Source of the DNA: Candidatus Bathyarchaeota archaeon
GTDB taxonomy: Archaea; Thermoproteota; Bathyarchaeia; Bathyarchaeales; Bathycorpusculaceae
NCBI GenBank assembly: GCA_026014745.1
Contig: JAOZHS010000002.1
Coordinates: 248,001 to 312,000, forward strand
Direction of reading: 5' to 3'
Length of the DNA stretch: 64,000 nt
Shown here: piece after piece, positions 42,734 to 51,730 of the stretch
How the letters are laid out: each line of letters opens with the position of its first letter
Position numbering within the stretch: the stretch's first letter is position 1
The notes under the pieces: model-generated
Databases searched by the model: none
The model's input: the letters and a program-made list of their open reading frames with translations, nothing else
Told to the model about the DNA's origin: nothing
Made by a program: the position numbers and the translations under genes

Positions 42734-42742
42734 TCTTATATA
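42734..42742 (+). promoter_or_regulatory. TATA box of the SUI1 gene
   Basis: CTTATATAC centred about 26 bases before the ATG at 42763, so transcription probably starts at or near that ATG and the message is leaderless. This argues against the TTG start at 42727, which lies upstream of the box. Confidence 0.6.
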
Positions 42743-42762
42743 CACCCGATGAATATTCACTG

Positions 42763-43080
42763 ATGAGTGTCATGGCTGAAGTTTGTTCGACATGTGGACT
42801 ACCTAAAGACCTATGCGTTTGTGGCGAAATAGAGAAAGAGCAACAACGTATACGCATACGCCTTGAAACCCGAAAATTCGGAAGATCAACCACCATTATT
42901 GACGGAATGGACGACAAAAACACCAACCTGCAAAATGTCGCCCAGAAACTAAAAACCTACTGCGCCTGCGGAGGAACCCACAAGAACGGGCTAATCATGC
43001 TCCAAGGCGACCACCGCGACCGCGTTAAAGAATTTCTCATAAAAATCGGCTATCCACAAGAAAACATCGAACTCCAGTAA
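42763..43080 (+). CDS. translation initiation factor aIF1 (SUI1 family)
   Basis: A start-codon selection factor of the eIF1/SUI1 family. The SUI1 domain carries RIRLETRKFGRSTTIIDGMD, then KLKTYCACGGTHKNGLIMLQGDH and VKEFLIKIGYPQENI, which match the archaeal family. An N-terminal zinc motif (CSTCGLPKDLCVC) precedes it. ATG 42763 (or 42772) is preferred because the TATA box at 42734 would place the start of transcription at this ATG. The protein is about 105 residues and acts on the small ribosomal subunit. It lies between cdvB and a zinc-ribbon gene. Confidence 0.88.
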   Translation: MSVMAEVCSTCGLPKDLCVCGEIEKEQQRIRIRLETRKFGRSTTIIDGMDDKNTNLQNVAQKLKTYCACGGTHKNGLIMLQGDHRDRVKEFLIKIGYPQENIELQ

Positions 43081-43112
43081 CCTACCGCTAAGATCAGGGT
43101 GTACCTTCATAG

Positions 43113-43340
43113 ATGGGAGCATTAGATGGCTTACGAGATGTATTCAAACACACTAAACATCGTAGCCCTACCCAGATTTTTTGTCCCCGTTGTTGCAGCC
43201 CAAAAATTAATCTCAACAGTAGCTTAGACGTGTGGTTAACGCCCAAAACTTATCATTGCGAAAACTGTGGATACACTGGCATCTTGGTTATGGAGTTAGA
43301 AGAAGAAAAAGAAGAAAATAAAGAGGAAGAATCGCCTTAA
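43113..43340 (+). CDS. small zinc-ribbon protein
   Basis: A 75-residue protein with a zinc ribbon (CPRCC near 24-28, then CENCGYTG near 50-57) and a long acidic tail (EEEKEEN). The tail is fairly typical of archaeal small ribosome or transcription-associated zinc proteins. Its stop overlaps that of TFB by four bases in convergent orientation. The short gap after SUI1 (32 bases) allows the two to share a transcript. Specific function unknown. Confidence 0.65.
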   Translation: MGALDGLRDVFKHTKHRSPTQIFCPRCCSPKINLNSSLDVWLTPKTYHCENCGYTGILVMELEEEKEENKEEESP

Positions 43341-44284
43341 TCAGGCAATTCAAGATTGAGTTGTTTTTTGAGGGTCTTGTAGCGGTTACGAACCGTGACT
43401 TCTGTTACGCCGGCGGCTTCTGCGATGTCTTTTTGTGTCTTCTTTTCGTTGTTCTGTAGACATGCAATGTAGAGTGCTGCTGCTGCTAAGCCCATGGGGT
43501 CTTTTCCTGCGGCGGCGCGTTTTCGTCTGGCTTCTCGAAGGATGTTTATGGCAGCGCCTTGAGTCTTGCCGGATATGCCTGTCTTCTCTGCGATTTTAGA
43601 CACGTATGTTAGAGGGTCAGCGATGGGCATGTGTACTTCAAGCTCACGCAACAAGAGTCGGTAGCATCTTGCAACGTCTTTTTTGTCCACTAAGCTGGCT
43701 TCTGCGATTTCTCGTAGAGTTCTGGGAGTTCCACTTCCGCGGCATGCAGCATAAAGCGCGGCTGCAGCTATGGCGGCGATGGAGCGTCCGCGTACGAGTC
43801 CTTTATCGAGAGCTTTGCGGTAGACAACGGCTGCTTTTTCCTTGATTGGAGGAGGAATGTAGACTTTGTCGGATAAGCGGTCAAGTTCAGCCATTGCTTG
43901 TGCGAGGTTACGGTCGATGCTTGAGTGAACACGGCTTCGGATTTGCCATTTGCGAAGACGCCACATCTGTAGCCTTGTTGAGAGGGGCAGTTTTCTGCCG
44001 AAGGCGTCGCGGTCGACTTGGCTGATGGCTGTTGATAAGCCTTTGTCATGTACGCTGTAAGAGGTGGGTACACCGACGCGGCTTCTGGATGCTTTTTCTT
44101 CTTGGGTGAATGCACGCCATTCTGGGCCTTTGTCCATCATCTGTTCGTAGAGGACTAGTCCGCAGTCGCCGCACACGGTTTCTCCAGTGTCATAATCGTG
44201 AACAAGATTTTCTCCACCGCATTCTGGGCATTTGTCTGCTGAGCGCTGGGTTGTTCTTTGGGGTGTATCTTTCCTTATACTCAT
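43337..44284 (-). CDS. tfb: transcription initiation factor TFB
   Basis: Archaeal homologue of TFIIB, 315 residues, which links TBP-bound promoters to RNA polymerase. The N-terminal zinc ribbon is CPECGGENLVHDYDTGETVC with CGDCG (residues 19-42). The B-reader region EWRAFTQEEKASRSRVG follows. Two cyclin folds cover about 115-205 and 210-305, each ending with the family's helix pattern (RGRSIAAIAAAALYAACR and KDPMGLAAAALYIACL). The start at 44284 has a clean context. The upstream region holds a TATA-like stretch near 44393. Confidence 0.93.
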   Translation of the reverse strand: MSIRKDTPQRTTQRSADKCPECGGENLVHDYDTGETVCGDCGLVLYEQMMDKGPEWRAFTQEEKASRSRVGVPTSYSVHDKGLSTAISQVDRDAFGRKLPLSTRLQMWRLRKWQIRSRVHSSIDRNLAQAMAELDRLSDKVYIPPPIKEKAAVVYRKALDKGLVRGRSIAAIAAAALYAACRGSGTPRTLREIAEASLVDKKDVARCYRLLLRELEVHMPIADPLTYVSKIAEKTGISGKTQGAAINILREARRKRAAAGKDPMGLAAAALYIACLQNNEKKTQKDIAEAAGVTEVTVRNRYKTLKKQLNLELPD

Positions 44285-44666
44285 GTTGTAGTCTACCTCT
44301 TTTTAATGTGCGTAGAACCGTCACCATAAGGCCAAACCTGCCTAGAATTAGTACATTCGGCCCGCGCAAACTAAGCAAAGGAACTGATATCATATTTAAG
44401 TTTTGTGGTTTATTAAACCTATTGCACATTATAGTTTCTATTTATCACACAACACAGCGGCTGCTTAATGAGAAATATTGTAAAAATGTGTAAAACCGCG
44501 AGCGCGGCAACCCCCCAAAATATAATAAAAAGTTTTATGCCAGAACACAAACCCAAACCAAAACCCACACAAAACAGCCCCAACCCAACAAAAACCTGCC
44601 TGCACCTTGGGGAACGCTTATTAGGAAAAAACACGTCCCATTAAAACCCAGCAACAAAAACCGCGC
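44285..44666. other. intergenic region between TFB and tRNA-Gln
   Basis: Includes the reverse promoter of tfb. A forward 35-codon frame starts at ATG 44537 (MPEHKPKPKPTQNSPNP) with AAAATATAATAAAA about 20 bases ahead. It ends in LGERLLGKNTSH and could be a very small gene, but nothing supports it beyond the TATA-like sequence. The frames on the other strand are proline or cysteine biased and look like shadows. Confidence 0.35.
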
Positions 44667-44739
44667 AGCCCGTTGGTGTAGTGGTCAAGCATATCGGGCT
44701 TTGGACCCGACGACGAGAGTTCGAATCTCTCACGGGCTA
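44667..44739 (+). tRNA. tRNA-Gln (anticodon TTG)
   Basis: A 73-base cloverleaf with acceptor stem AGCCCGT/ACGGGCT and discriminator A. The anticodon stem is TCGGG/CCCGA around loop CTTTGGA (anticodon TTG), and the T arm is GAGAGTTCGAATCTCTC. No intron. The CCA end is not encoded. Downstream TTTTA may end the transcript. Confidence 0.94.
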
Positions 44740-44930
44740 CTTTTACACCTCGATAAAGAATACTGAATCCGTCCCCTTGATGCACTCATACGCATCATTA
44801 AAAACGATTCTGCGGGGAGCTTGGAGTACCTATAATTAAGAAATAATTGCCAAAGCACCTGTATTTGTAAAATAATATATACGGTATTTTATTACACATG
44901 TTTACAGGTGTAAAAAGGAGAAAGTAACAA

Positions 44931-46166
44931 TTGAGAGAGAACAGACTGGTTTTTATTTTCGAAATATTTTTGATGGCTATTCTTTTCTTTGGAGTTTTTA
45001 TCTCTACGGCTCAAGCTGCAACAATAAACACATCTTTTCTTTCAGACACATCTATTACACCTAACCCCGCAGGTCTTGGTCAACAGATTAGGATAATTAA
45101 GACCATTTCACCTGAGCCACCGGCAGGATATTCTTATCATGGAATCAGATTTAGTGTTATAGACAGCAATGGGAACTACCAGATTGTAGGAACAAATAGC
45201 ACTCAACCGGGAACGGGAACATTTTATTTTTCCTACACACCCGATATCGCGGGTGAATATTTATGTATGTTTAATTATCCAGGAGAAACGTTAGCGGGCA
45301 ATGTTTACTCTGGTTGTCAAAGCAATAATTCATTTTTAGTTGACAGTTCTCTACCGACACCATCTCAGACCCCAACATCAATGCCTACGCCAACATCAAA
45401 CAGCACACAAACTACAAATCTTGGAACAGTCCTCAACGTTTACTGCCAAAGCTCAACAACTGCCACAAACTTCAAAGTAAACATACAGGGAACTCTGACA
45501 GCGGATAATTCAGGCATATCTGACGCAGCAATTCAATTATCATACAGTGTCGATGGCGGCAACTCATGGACACCATTGACATTTGTAAGCACTGATAAAG
45601 GTGGGACATTCCAAGCAGTTTGGACACCATTGGTTTCAGGTAATTACTTTTTGAGAGCCCTATACGAAGGCAATTCAGAGTTGGCGCCTGCAAGCACTGT
45701 TGTAAATTTTGCGGTTCTGCCTTTCGATGATGATTCCGTTTTCTCAGTAGCATCTAATTCGACTGTTACCGCTCTGGCTTTTAACTCCACTATTCAAGAG
45801 TTAAGCTTCACAGTAAGCGGAGAAGCAGGAACAACAGGATACGTCAATGTCTACATATCAAAGTCACTGATGAGTGATGTATCAAATCTAAAAGTATACT
45901 TTGACCAAGAAAACCTCGGGCCCGTTACTCAATCTTTAGGCGAGTCATGGCTTGTCTCTTTAACATATCACCACAGTATACATACAGTAACCTTGGCGCT
46001 GAATTCGAATACAATAAACACTCAAACGCAAACAGAAAATATACAGTACATTACTGCTGGTGTGGCAGGAACGATTTTAGCTATTGCAATAACGATGGTG
46101 CTCCTGAAAAGTAAAAACTTGAAAGGTAAAACTAAACGCAAATTCAAAAACACTAAAGAACTTTGA
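44931..46166 (+). CDS. anchored surface protein with Ig-like domains
   Basis: A 411-residue protein. The signal peptide is at residues 1-30 (hydrophobic IFEIFLMAILFFGVFIST, then AQAAT). A beta-rich domain with SYHGIRFSVIDSNGNYQIVGT comes first, followed by a proline-threonine linker (about 145-165, PTPSQTPTSMPTPTSNS). An Ig-like domain (AIQLSYSVDGGNSWTPLTFVS) and a third domain lead to a C-terminal membrane helix and a basic tail. The layout matches other surface proteins in the window. AT-rich upstream sequence carries TATA-like boxes near 44870-44890. No enzyme motif recognised. Confidence 0.75.
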   Translation: MRENRLVFIFEIFLMAILFFGVFISTAQAATINTSFLSDTSITPNPAGLGQQIRIIKTISPEPPAGYSYHGIRFSVIDSNGNYQIVGTNSTQPGTGTFYFSYTPDIAGEYLCMFNYPGETLAGNVYSGCQSNNSFLVDSSLPTPSQTPTSMPTPTSNSTQTTNLGTVLNVYCQSSTTATNFKVNIQGTLTADNSGISDAAIQLSYSVDGGNSWTPLTFVSTDKGGTFQAVWTPLVSGNYFLRALYEGNSELAPASTVVNFAVLPFDDDSVFSVASNSTVTALAFNSTIQELSFTVSGEAGTTGYVNVYISKSLMSDVSNLKVYFDQENLGPVTQSLGESWLVSLTYHHSIHTVTLALNSNTINTQTQTENIQYITAGVAGTILAIAITMVLLKSKNLKGKTKRKFKNTKEL

Positions 46167-46185
46167 ACTTTAAAGAGCAACTTTC

Positions 46186-46488
46186 TCAAATAGAAAATTT
46201 GGGTGCAACAATGGGGTAAAGTACAGATACGGCAACAATTGAAAGCGCAATAGCACCAATCAGCCCAAGCATAAACAACAAAGCAAATTCACCCTCATTA
46301 CGTTCAAACAGCTTTTTTGTATTGTAAATGGCATAAACTAGAATTATGCTGAGTAAAATTATGGGTAAACTGACTAATATTGGAGCACTAAAAAGTATCC
46401 CAGATAATGGAAATACTACCCAAGATAAGGGAAGGTATAGTAAAATACAGCCTATAGCTAGAAGAATTACTCCTACCTCTCTGAGCAT
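46186..46488 (-). CDS. small three-helix membrane protein
   Basis: One hundred residues with three hydrophobic helices (about 3-25, 33-54 and 67-93) and a short charged loop (NTKKLFERNEGEF). No family recognised. The gene converges with the surface protein at 44931 and shares the promoter interval with the protein at 46638, on the opposite strand. Likely a membrane protein of unknown role. Confidence 0.5.
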   Translation of the reverse strand: MLREVGVILLAIGCILLYLPLSWVVFPLSGILFSAPILVSLPIILLSIILVYAIYNTKKLFERNEGEFALLFMLGLIGAIALSIVAVSVLYPIVAPKFSI

Positions 46489-46637
46489 AATCTACAATCA
46501 ATGCCAGAAGCATAAGTATTTTTGCAATACGCTCCAAAAATGGTTCTCATCGGCTGATTAAGTGGGTATACCACCTTCAAAAAAAGTTAAAAAAGTCTAA
46601 GTATCTGCTCGAGTAACATACTTTGAAGAGGAACAGT

Positions 46638-46991
46638 ATGCCTCATGTTGTTTTAAACGGAGTTGTTCGGTTAGAAGAGGTTTTTGATCAATTAAAACCG
46701 ATCATGATACGAGAAGGACAGACAATTCTTCGAACAAATGAGCTATACCTTGAACACAACAAGGATGCAATATTGGTTGATTCGCTCGCTATTGAGGCGG
46801 GAAAGAAAACGGCTTTTCTAGCTATGATATCGAGCAGGGATGATGGTTTGGTTGTCAGGCTATACCCTAAGTTTGAGGTTGAAAAGACAGGCGGCGTTAA
46901 GAAGATATTAGCTGAAATAGCCAAGCAGATCATCGAGGTTTTTCCTGCGTTAAAAGTAGGCGAAACCAATCTGCAAGACTACCTAAAATAG
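46638..46991 (+). CDS. conserved-looking small protein, unknown
   Basis: A protein of 117 residues starting at ATG 46638, preceded by GAGGAAC. A TTG at 46623 would add five residues. It has alternating strands and helices (MPHVVLNGVVRLEEVFDQ, AILVDSLAIEAG, RLYPKFEVEKTGGVKKI) and no cysteine. The C-terminus resembles that of some archaeal proteins of unknown function. It stands alone between two reverse genes. Function unknown. Confidence 0.55.
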   Translation: MPHVVLNGVVRLEEVFDQLKPIMIREGQTILRTNELYLEHNKDAILVDSLAIEAGKKTAFLAMISSRDDGLVVRLYPKFEVEKTGGVKKILAEIAKQIIEVFPALKVGETNLQDYLK

Positions 46992-47023
46992 ACACAAATA
47001 GAGTCGTCTGATTGCGGTTAAAT

Positions 47024-47455
47024 TTATTCTTCTATTATCTCGTAGCTGCTGGTGATTTCGGCGGTTTTTTTAATCATGGCTTCAATAGGGCAGTATTTCT
47101 CGGTTGAGAGCTGAATTGCCCGTTCTACGGCTTCTTTTGCGATGTTTTTTCCTCGGATTATGTATTTAACGTCGATTTTTGTGTAGACCGTGGGAGGTTC
47201 AGCGGCGCGTTCAGCTTCGACTTTGATGCTGTAACCGGTGATGTTTTGGCGTTTCTTTTTAAGCACACTCACCACATCATAACTGGTGCATGCTGCCAGC
47301 GAGGCTAGAAGGGTCTCCATGGGGGAAGGCGCGGACGCTTCGCCGCCGTGGTCGATTGGCGCATCAAAGTTTATTTTTAGGCCCTTCTCGGTTTTTGCTT
47401 CAAAACGGAAATTACCCTTCCAGTCCAGAACAATTTTTTTTCGGTTAGGCGTCAT
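47024..47455 (-). CDS. OsmC-family peroxiredoxin-like protein
   Basis: A 143-residue OsmC/Ohr-type protein. Ohr/OsmC proteins reduce organic peroxides through two cysteines. The first cysteine lies in ASLAACTSYDVVSVLKKK near residue 52, and the second in STEKYCPIEAMIKK near residue 127. The DAPIDHGGEAS loop is also typical of the archaeal members. Length matches the family. No partner is adjacent. Confidence 0.85.
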   Translation of the reverse strand: MTPNRKKIVLDWKGNFRFEAKTEKGLKINFDAPIDHGGEASAPSPMETLLASLAACTSYDVVSVLKKKRQNITGYSIKVEAERAAEPPTVYTKIDVKYIIRGKNIAKEAVERAIQLSTEKYCPIEAMIKKTAEITSSYEIIEE

Positions 47456-47604
47456 AATAGTAATGGAGGCGTAATGTAAGAAAAAGTTTGCCTAAACCCT
47501 CGGCATGAATCGCCATTTTCCGATTTATATGCTTAGGGGTTGGAGTTGTCTGCTTAATGCCTCTACGGCAGCTACGCAACTCGTAGAAAAGGGATGAAAA
47601 ATTG

Positions 47605-48294
47605 TTATGGGTGATTTTTTTTGCGGTACATCCAAAATGCGGTGCCGCCAACAAATACCAGTGCCAAGGGAACTACTAATGCGATTACGGTTAGGGTTGG
47701 GAAGGGTTCGCCGGGGGTTTCGGTTTCAGTTGGAGAAGCAGTGGGTGATGATGTTGCTGCATCAGTCGGAGAGGCGGTTGGAGAGTTTAGGGGTGAGGAT
47801 GTTGGAGAGGCAGTTGGATTGTTATTGGAGTTGGATGTAGGTTTGGGGGTGGGAGTGGGGGTGCTTTCGGGTGCTCCTTCGTCATATTGTAGGACTAAAT
47901 TGTAATTTGCCACGTTTTCCACGGAGATTGTGACCGTGACGGTTGCGGGTTGGGTTTGAACAGAGTAAGAGTTTGAGGTGATTTCGTGAAGACCCGCTTC
48001 TGCGAATGTATATAGGGTTCCGCCTCCTGTGCCTCCGCCGTCATAGGTTAAGGACAATTTAGAGGTTTCACCAGTGGCGTTGCAGGTTCCTACAACGCGG
48101 ATGAAAGAAGGATTGGGAACAGATGCAGATACCTTTTGGTTTTCGCTGCCGGTTATGGTTTTTACGTCTTTCCAAACGGCGTCCTCATTGGTCCAATCAG
48201 GGTTTGCCTGCACAGAATTTACTAGGAAAGCTGCAGCTAAAATCGTTAGCAGACTTATAGTGAGCAGAGTAAGGGTCAATGCTGATTTCTTCAT
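47605..48294 (-). CDS. anchored surface protein with P/T/S-rich linker
   Basis: A protein of about 229 residues. I start it at ATG 48294 (MKKSALTLTLL), which gives a proper signal peptide ending near NSVQA; a longer frame adds eleven residues. A beta domain (VTGT, SKLSLTYDGGGTGGGT) is followed by a long linker of repeated TASPT and SPT units (about 145-185 in the frame) and a C-terminal membrane helix with a YRKKNHP tail. The architecture fits the other surface proteins in the window. No enzyme motif seen. Confidence 0.72.
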   Translation of the reverse strand: MKKSALTLTLLTISLLTILAAAFLVNSVQANPDWTNEDAVWKDVKTITGSENQKVSASVPNPSFIRVVGTCNATGETSKLSLTYDGGGTGGGTLYTFAEAGLHEITSNSYSVQTQPATVTVTISVENVANYNLVLQYDEGAPESTPTPTPKPTSNSNNNPTASPTSSPLNSPTASPTDAATSSPTASPTETETPGEPFPTLTVIALVVPLALVFVGGTAFWMYRKKNHP

Positions 48295-48460
48295 CCAAGC
48301 ACCAACTAGTATTAGTCGGGCGACCAATTAAACCTTTATGAAGCAATAAGTCACATTAGCCGATAGTTAACTAATCAGAAAAATATTTTCAGATACAATT
48401 AATCCCTTCAAGTTATGCATCGAATCAACAAGATGAACCACACCAAAATTATGAGGGTAA

Positions 48461-49441
48461 TTAGACCCCTATAAGGTAGATTCTCGCAGCCAAAATGGGC
48501 AAAACAAGCACTAACCCAAACGACGCCGCAGACAAAGTCATTATCCGCAAAGCTTTGTTGATGTCGTCTCCTGAAATGTGACCATGGTCGTCGCCTAGTG
48601 TGTAGTAGCCTTGCTTTTCAAGTTGGATGTTTAAGGCGCCAGCCATTGCGCTGATGGTGAAGCCTGCGTTGGGGCTTGCGGTTTTGTGTTTGTCACGTTG
48701 CAGAATACGCCATGATTCACGCCAATCCGCGCCCAACATGAAAGCAGCGGCAACCATGAGGTAGGCGGTTATGCGGGCTGGGAGGTAGTTGGTGTAAGTG
48801 TCGAGTTTGGCGCTGAACCATCCGATGTTGCGGTTCTCCACGTTCTTGTAACCCACCATTGAATCCAAGGTGTTGATGACTCGATAGGCGAATGCTCCAG
48901 GAACGCCAAAAAACGCATAGAAGAAGAACGGTGCGGTTATGCCGTCGGTGGTGGATTCGGCGATGGATTCGACGGCGGCGCTGATGATTTGGCGTTCGTT
49001 TAGGCTGTTGGGGTCTCGGCGGACAATGTAGGGGAGCCATTTGCGTGCGCCTGCTAAATCGTTTTGTTTGAGTGCTGCCGCGATGGGTTTGGTGTATTGT
49101 CCCATGCCAGAAATGGCAAAGGTGGCTTTGAAAAGGAGCGCGCCAGCGACTATGTAGAGAACTTCACCATATGGAAAGGGCAGGGTGCGTAGCCAAAAAA
49201 GAAGCACGAACGTTGGTAGGGCAAAGATGAGCATGATTGAGAGCGCCATTAGTACGCCGTTGATTTTTTCCCGTTTCGGGTTTGGGTGTTTGGATTTGCG
49301 TTTGAAGAAGGTGATGAGTTTGCCGATGCCTATGGTTGGGTGGATGCGGTCGGGGTACTCGCCGAAAACTAAGTCTATAACGAAGGCTAAGGCGAAGATG
49401 CAGACCGAATCAATAAACCATGACAAGTCAAACCAGAACAT
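48461..49441 (-). CDS. cbiB: adenosylcobinamide-phosphate synthase
   Basis: Integral membrane enzyme that joins aminopropanol phosphate to adenosylcobyric acid late in cobalamin synthesis. The 326-residue protein has several hydrophobic segments, the family's FVIDLVFGEYPDRIHPTIGIG near residues 20-40, the conserved ESIAESTTDGITAPFFFY block near 167-184 and RVINTLDSMVGYKN. The downstream SPNAGFTISAMAGALNIQLEK is also typical. It follows the aminotransferase-like decarboxylase gene by eight bases on the same strand, and they form a pair for the nucleotide-loop side of B12 synthesis. Confidence 0.9.
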   Translation of the reverse strand: MFWFDLSWFIDSVCIFALAFVIDLVFGEYPDRIHPTIGIGKLITFFKRKSKHPNPKREKINGVLMALSIMLIFALPTFVLLFWLRTLPFPYGEVLYIVAGALLFKATFAISGMGQYTKPIAAALKQNDLAGARKWLPYIVRRDPNSLNERQIISAAVESIAESTTDGITAPFFFYAFFGVPGAFAYRVINTLDSMVGYKNVENRNIGWFSAKLDTYTNYLPARITAYLMVAAAFMLGADWRESWRILQRDKHKTASPNAGFTISAMAGALNIQLEKQGYYTLGDDHGHISGDDINKALRIMTLSAASFGLVLVLPILAARIYLIGV

Positions 49442-49449
49442 ACCGTAAG

Positions 49450-50580
49450 CTAAACCGCCCTAACCGCTTCATGTAACGCCTCAATCAAACGTTTGTTTTC
49501 TGTGTGAGTTTTGACTGCTATGCGAATATAGTATTGGTCTAAGCCCTTAAAGGAAGAGCAATCACGAATCAAAAGACCTCTGGATAGCACTCGGTTTTTG
49601 AGTTCTTGAGCCGTTAAACCAGAGTTGCGTATGTCTATGAAGAAAAAGTTCGCATCTGGCTCCCCAAACTTAAAGGAGGTAAACTTGGAGAGTTCCGCCT
49701 GCAGCCACGCTTTTTCTTTTTTGATGATTTCGCGTGTTAATTTGAGGTGTTCCTCGTCGCGTAGTGCAGCTATGGCGGCGGGTTGCGCGAGGCAGTTTAC
49801 GTTCCAAGGGATTTTTGCGCAGAGCAGGGCGTTTATGAGTTCGGGGTTGGCGATGCCGTATCCGACGCGTAACCCTGTTAAGCCATAAATTTTGGTGAAG
49901 GAACGTAGGATGAATAGGTTAGGGTACTTGTTGATGTTGCCAATCATGGATTGGGCTTGTTCGGCTTGGACGAATTCTAAAAAGTCCTCGTCAAGAAACA
50001 CCAACGTATTCTGCGCTAGTGCATCCTCTATGATGCCTTTTAGCGTGTTGGGGGGGATGAGCATGCTGGTGGGGTTGTTGGGGTTGCAGAGGAAAACGAT
50101 TTTTGCACCCTTCATCTCTTGACGAAAACGTAGAGCGTCAATGTTTAGGTCCTTACCCATTTTAACGAACTTTGGGCATTCGCCTGCTTTTCGGACGGCA
50201 CTTTCGTATTCGCCAAAGGTGGGGGCAGGCATAACCACGGTTTCGCCGGGTTTTAGGAAGGTTTCGGCAAAGAGGTACATGAGTTCGGTTGAGCCGTTGC
50301 CCACGATGAGGTTGCCGCGGTTTATTCCGTAGTGGTTGGCTAGGACGTCGCGGAGTTCGTTGCTGTTGGAGTCAGGGTAGGAGGCGATTTGGTTAAAAGC
50401 GGCTTGGGCGGCGGCTAAGGCTTTTTGTGATGGACCCAAGGGGTTGACGCTGCTGCTGAAGTCTAAAATTTCTGTGGGGGCTTTTCCGCTTTGTTGTGCG
50501 GCACTTATTACTTCTGCGCCGTGGACGCATGGCTTGAGACTTCGAATGTTATCCCTTACTAAGCTGTCTATGGGATTCAT
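49450..50580 (-). CDS. cobD: L-threonine-O-3-phosphate decarboxylase-like PLP enzyme
   Basis: A PLP-dependent enzyme of the aminotransferase class I/II fold, close to CobD and HisC. Start is ATG 50580 (MNPIDSLVRD), since the frame to 50670 adds 30 residues with no family support and GGAAAG precedes the ATG. The opening SSSVNPLGPS fits CobD, CNPNNPTS near 165-172 lies in the substrate pocket, and the Schiff-base lysine is K230 in SFTKIYGL, with the following LRVGYG. The gene next to cbiB favours the cobalamin role (making aminopropanol phosphate) over histidine synthesis. Confidence 0.85.
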   Translation of the reverse strand: MNPIDSLVRDNIRSLKPCVHGAEVISAAQQSGKAPTEILDFSSSVNPLGPSQKALAAAQAAFNQIASYPDSNSNELRDVLANHYGINRGNLIVGNGSTELMYLFAETFLKPGETVVMPAPTFGEYESAVRKAGECPKFVKMGKDLNIDALRFRQEMKGAKIVFLCNPNNPTSMLIPPNTLKGIIEDALAQNTLVFLDEDFLEFVQAEQAQSMIGNINKYPNLFILRSFTKIYGLTGLRVGYGIANPELINALLCAKIPWNVNCLAQPAAIAALRDEEHLKLTREIIKKEKAWLQAELSKFTSFKFGEPDANFFFIDIRNSGLTAQELKNRVLSRGLLIRDCSSFKGLDQYYIRIAVKTHTENKRLIEALHEAVRAV

Positions 50581-50730
50581 GTGTGTCTTTCCTTGCTGTG
50601 CCCCTAATCTGAGGTTTCTTGTAAACGTAAATGATATAAATGTTTGGTTGGATGCTCCAACCAAATGCACAAGTTAGAAAAGGGTTTTTGAAGTAGAAGA
50701 GGAATCCTATAGGTAAGCAAGGGATGAGAA

Positions 50731-50913
50731 ATGAGCAAAAAACCAGACAGCCAACACATGAAAGAATACCTCAAAGACATGCTCAGAGATAAACCCAAAA
50801 ACGAACCCGTCGAAAAAACGCTTGCCATCTTCTGCGAACGTTACGGCGTAAATATGGAAGAATGCCAAGTCCACTACAATGACTTAGTCAAAAAGGGCGT
50901 TATCAAAGAATAA
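50731..50913 (+). CDS. small conserved-looking protein upstream of dph5
   Basis: A 60-residue helical protein with an N-terminal SKKPDSQHMKEYLKDMLRDK and a later FCERYGVNMEECQVHYNDLVKKG. It contains two cysteines. No family recognised. A gap of 19 bases separates its stop from dph5, with a ribosome site GGAAAGGGG in between, so the two genes are probably co-transcribed. Function unknown. Confidence 0.55.
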   Translation: MSKKPDSQHMKEYLKDMLRDKPKNEPVEKTLAIFCERYGVNMEECQVHYNDLVKKGVIKE

Positions 50914-50932
50914 TCACGGAAAGGGGCTACGC

Positions 50933-51730
50933 TTGAAGGAACTTGTCTTTGTAGGATTAGGATTAAACGACGAATACGGCATCACCTTAAAGGGCTTAGA
51001 GGAAACCCGAAGCGCCGACGCCGTATTCATGGAAACGTACACGAGTCGCATGCCCGATTTCAGCATAACCCACTTTGAGGAGCTCTGCGGCAAAAAAATC
51101 CAACCCGTCACCCGCCAAATGCTCGAAGAAGAAAACGGCCAAGCCCTCCTCAACGCCGCCGCAGCAGGTAAAGCGGTGTTTTTGGTACCCGGCGACCCCT
51201 TCATCGCCACCACCCACATCACGTTACGTATCGACGCACAAAAAAAGGGCATCCCGACCCGAGTTGTCCACGGCATATCCATCATGTCCGCCATCGTTAG
51301 CCTCTCGGGCTTGCACAATTACAAATTCGGCAAAACCGTCACTGTCCCCTTCCCCGACAATTTTAGCGAAACCCCCTACAACGTCATAGCCCAAAACAAG
51401 CAACGAGGACTGCACACTTTGTGTCTTTTGGATTTGCGGGCAGCTGAAAACCGCTATCTCCCCATTAACGAGGCGCTAAAGATGCTACTTGAGGTCGAAG
51501 AGAAACGTAAGTTGGGCGTGCTTAGCGGGGATGCAGTTGCGGTTGGCATCGCACGTGCTGGAGGCGAGCATCCTGTTATGAAGGCGGATTTTGTGGCGGA
51601 ACTGGCAAAGTTCGATTTTGGGGAACCCCCATTTAGCCTCATAATCCCGGGAGAGTTGCATTTTATGGAGGTTGACGCGTTAATCGCGTTGGCTGGGGCG
51701 CCTGTGGAGTTTCGGAGGCTTGCCCATTGA
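50933..51730 (+). CDS. dph5: diphthine synthase
   Basis: A SAM-dependent methyltransferase that methylates the modified histidine of EF-2 in diphthamide synthesis. The 265-residue protein starts with FVGLGLNDEYGITLKGLEE and has the tetrapyrrole-methylase fold signatures VPGDPFIATTH and VHGISIMSAI, plus LLDLRAAENRYLPI typical of Dph5. Start is TTG at 50933 after the AAAGGGG ribosome site. It overlaps the DUF357 gene by four bases. The gene implies diphthamide is made in this organism and therefore that a canonical EF-2 with the target histidine exists outside the window. Confidence 0.92.
   Translation: MKELVFVGLGLNDEYGITLKGLEETRSADAVFMETYTSRMPDFSITHFEELCGKKIQPVTRQMLEEENGQALLNAAAAGKAVFLVPGDPFIATTHITLRIDAQKKGIPTRVVHGISIMSAIVSLSGLHNYKFGKTVTVPFPDNFSETPYNVIAQNKQRGLHTLCLLDLRAAENRYLPINEALKMLLEVEEKRKLGVLSGDAVAVGIARAGGEHPVMKADFVAELAKFDFGEPPFSLIIPGELHFMEVDALIALAGAPVEFRRLAH

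Noticed and set aside
2929-44392. 14-mer AGGAACTGATATCA found near 2929 and again near 44379
   Set aside because: By chance a few such 14-base pairs are expected in 64 kb, and the sites differ in orientation relative to their genes.
44419-44634. Reverse 71-codon hydrophobic frame upstream of tRNA-Gln
   Set aside because: Hydrophobic text results from T/C-rich sequence read backwards; no start context or neighbours support it.
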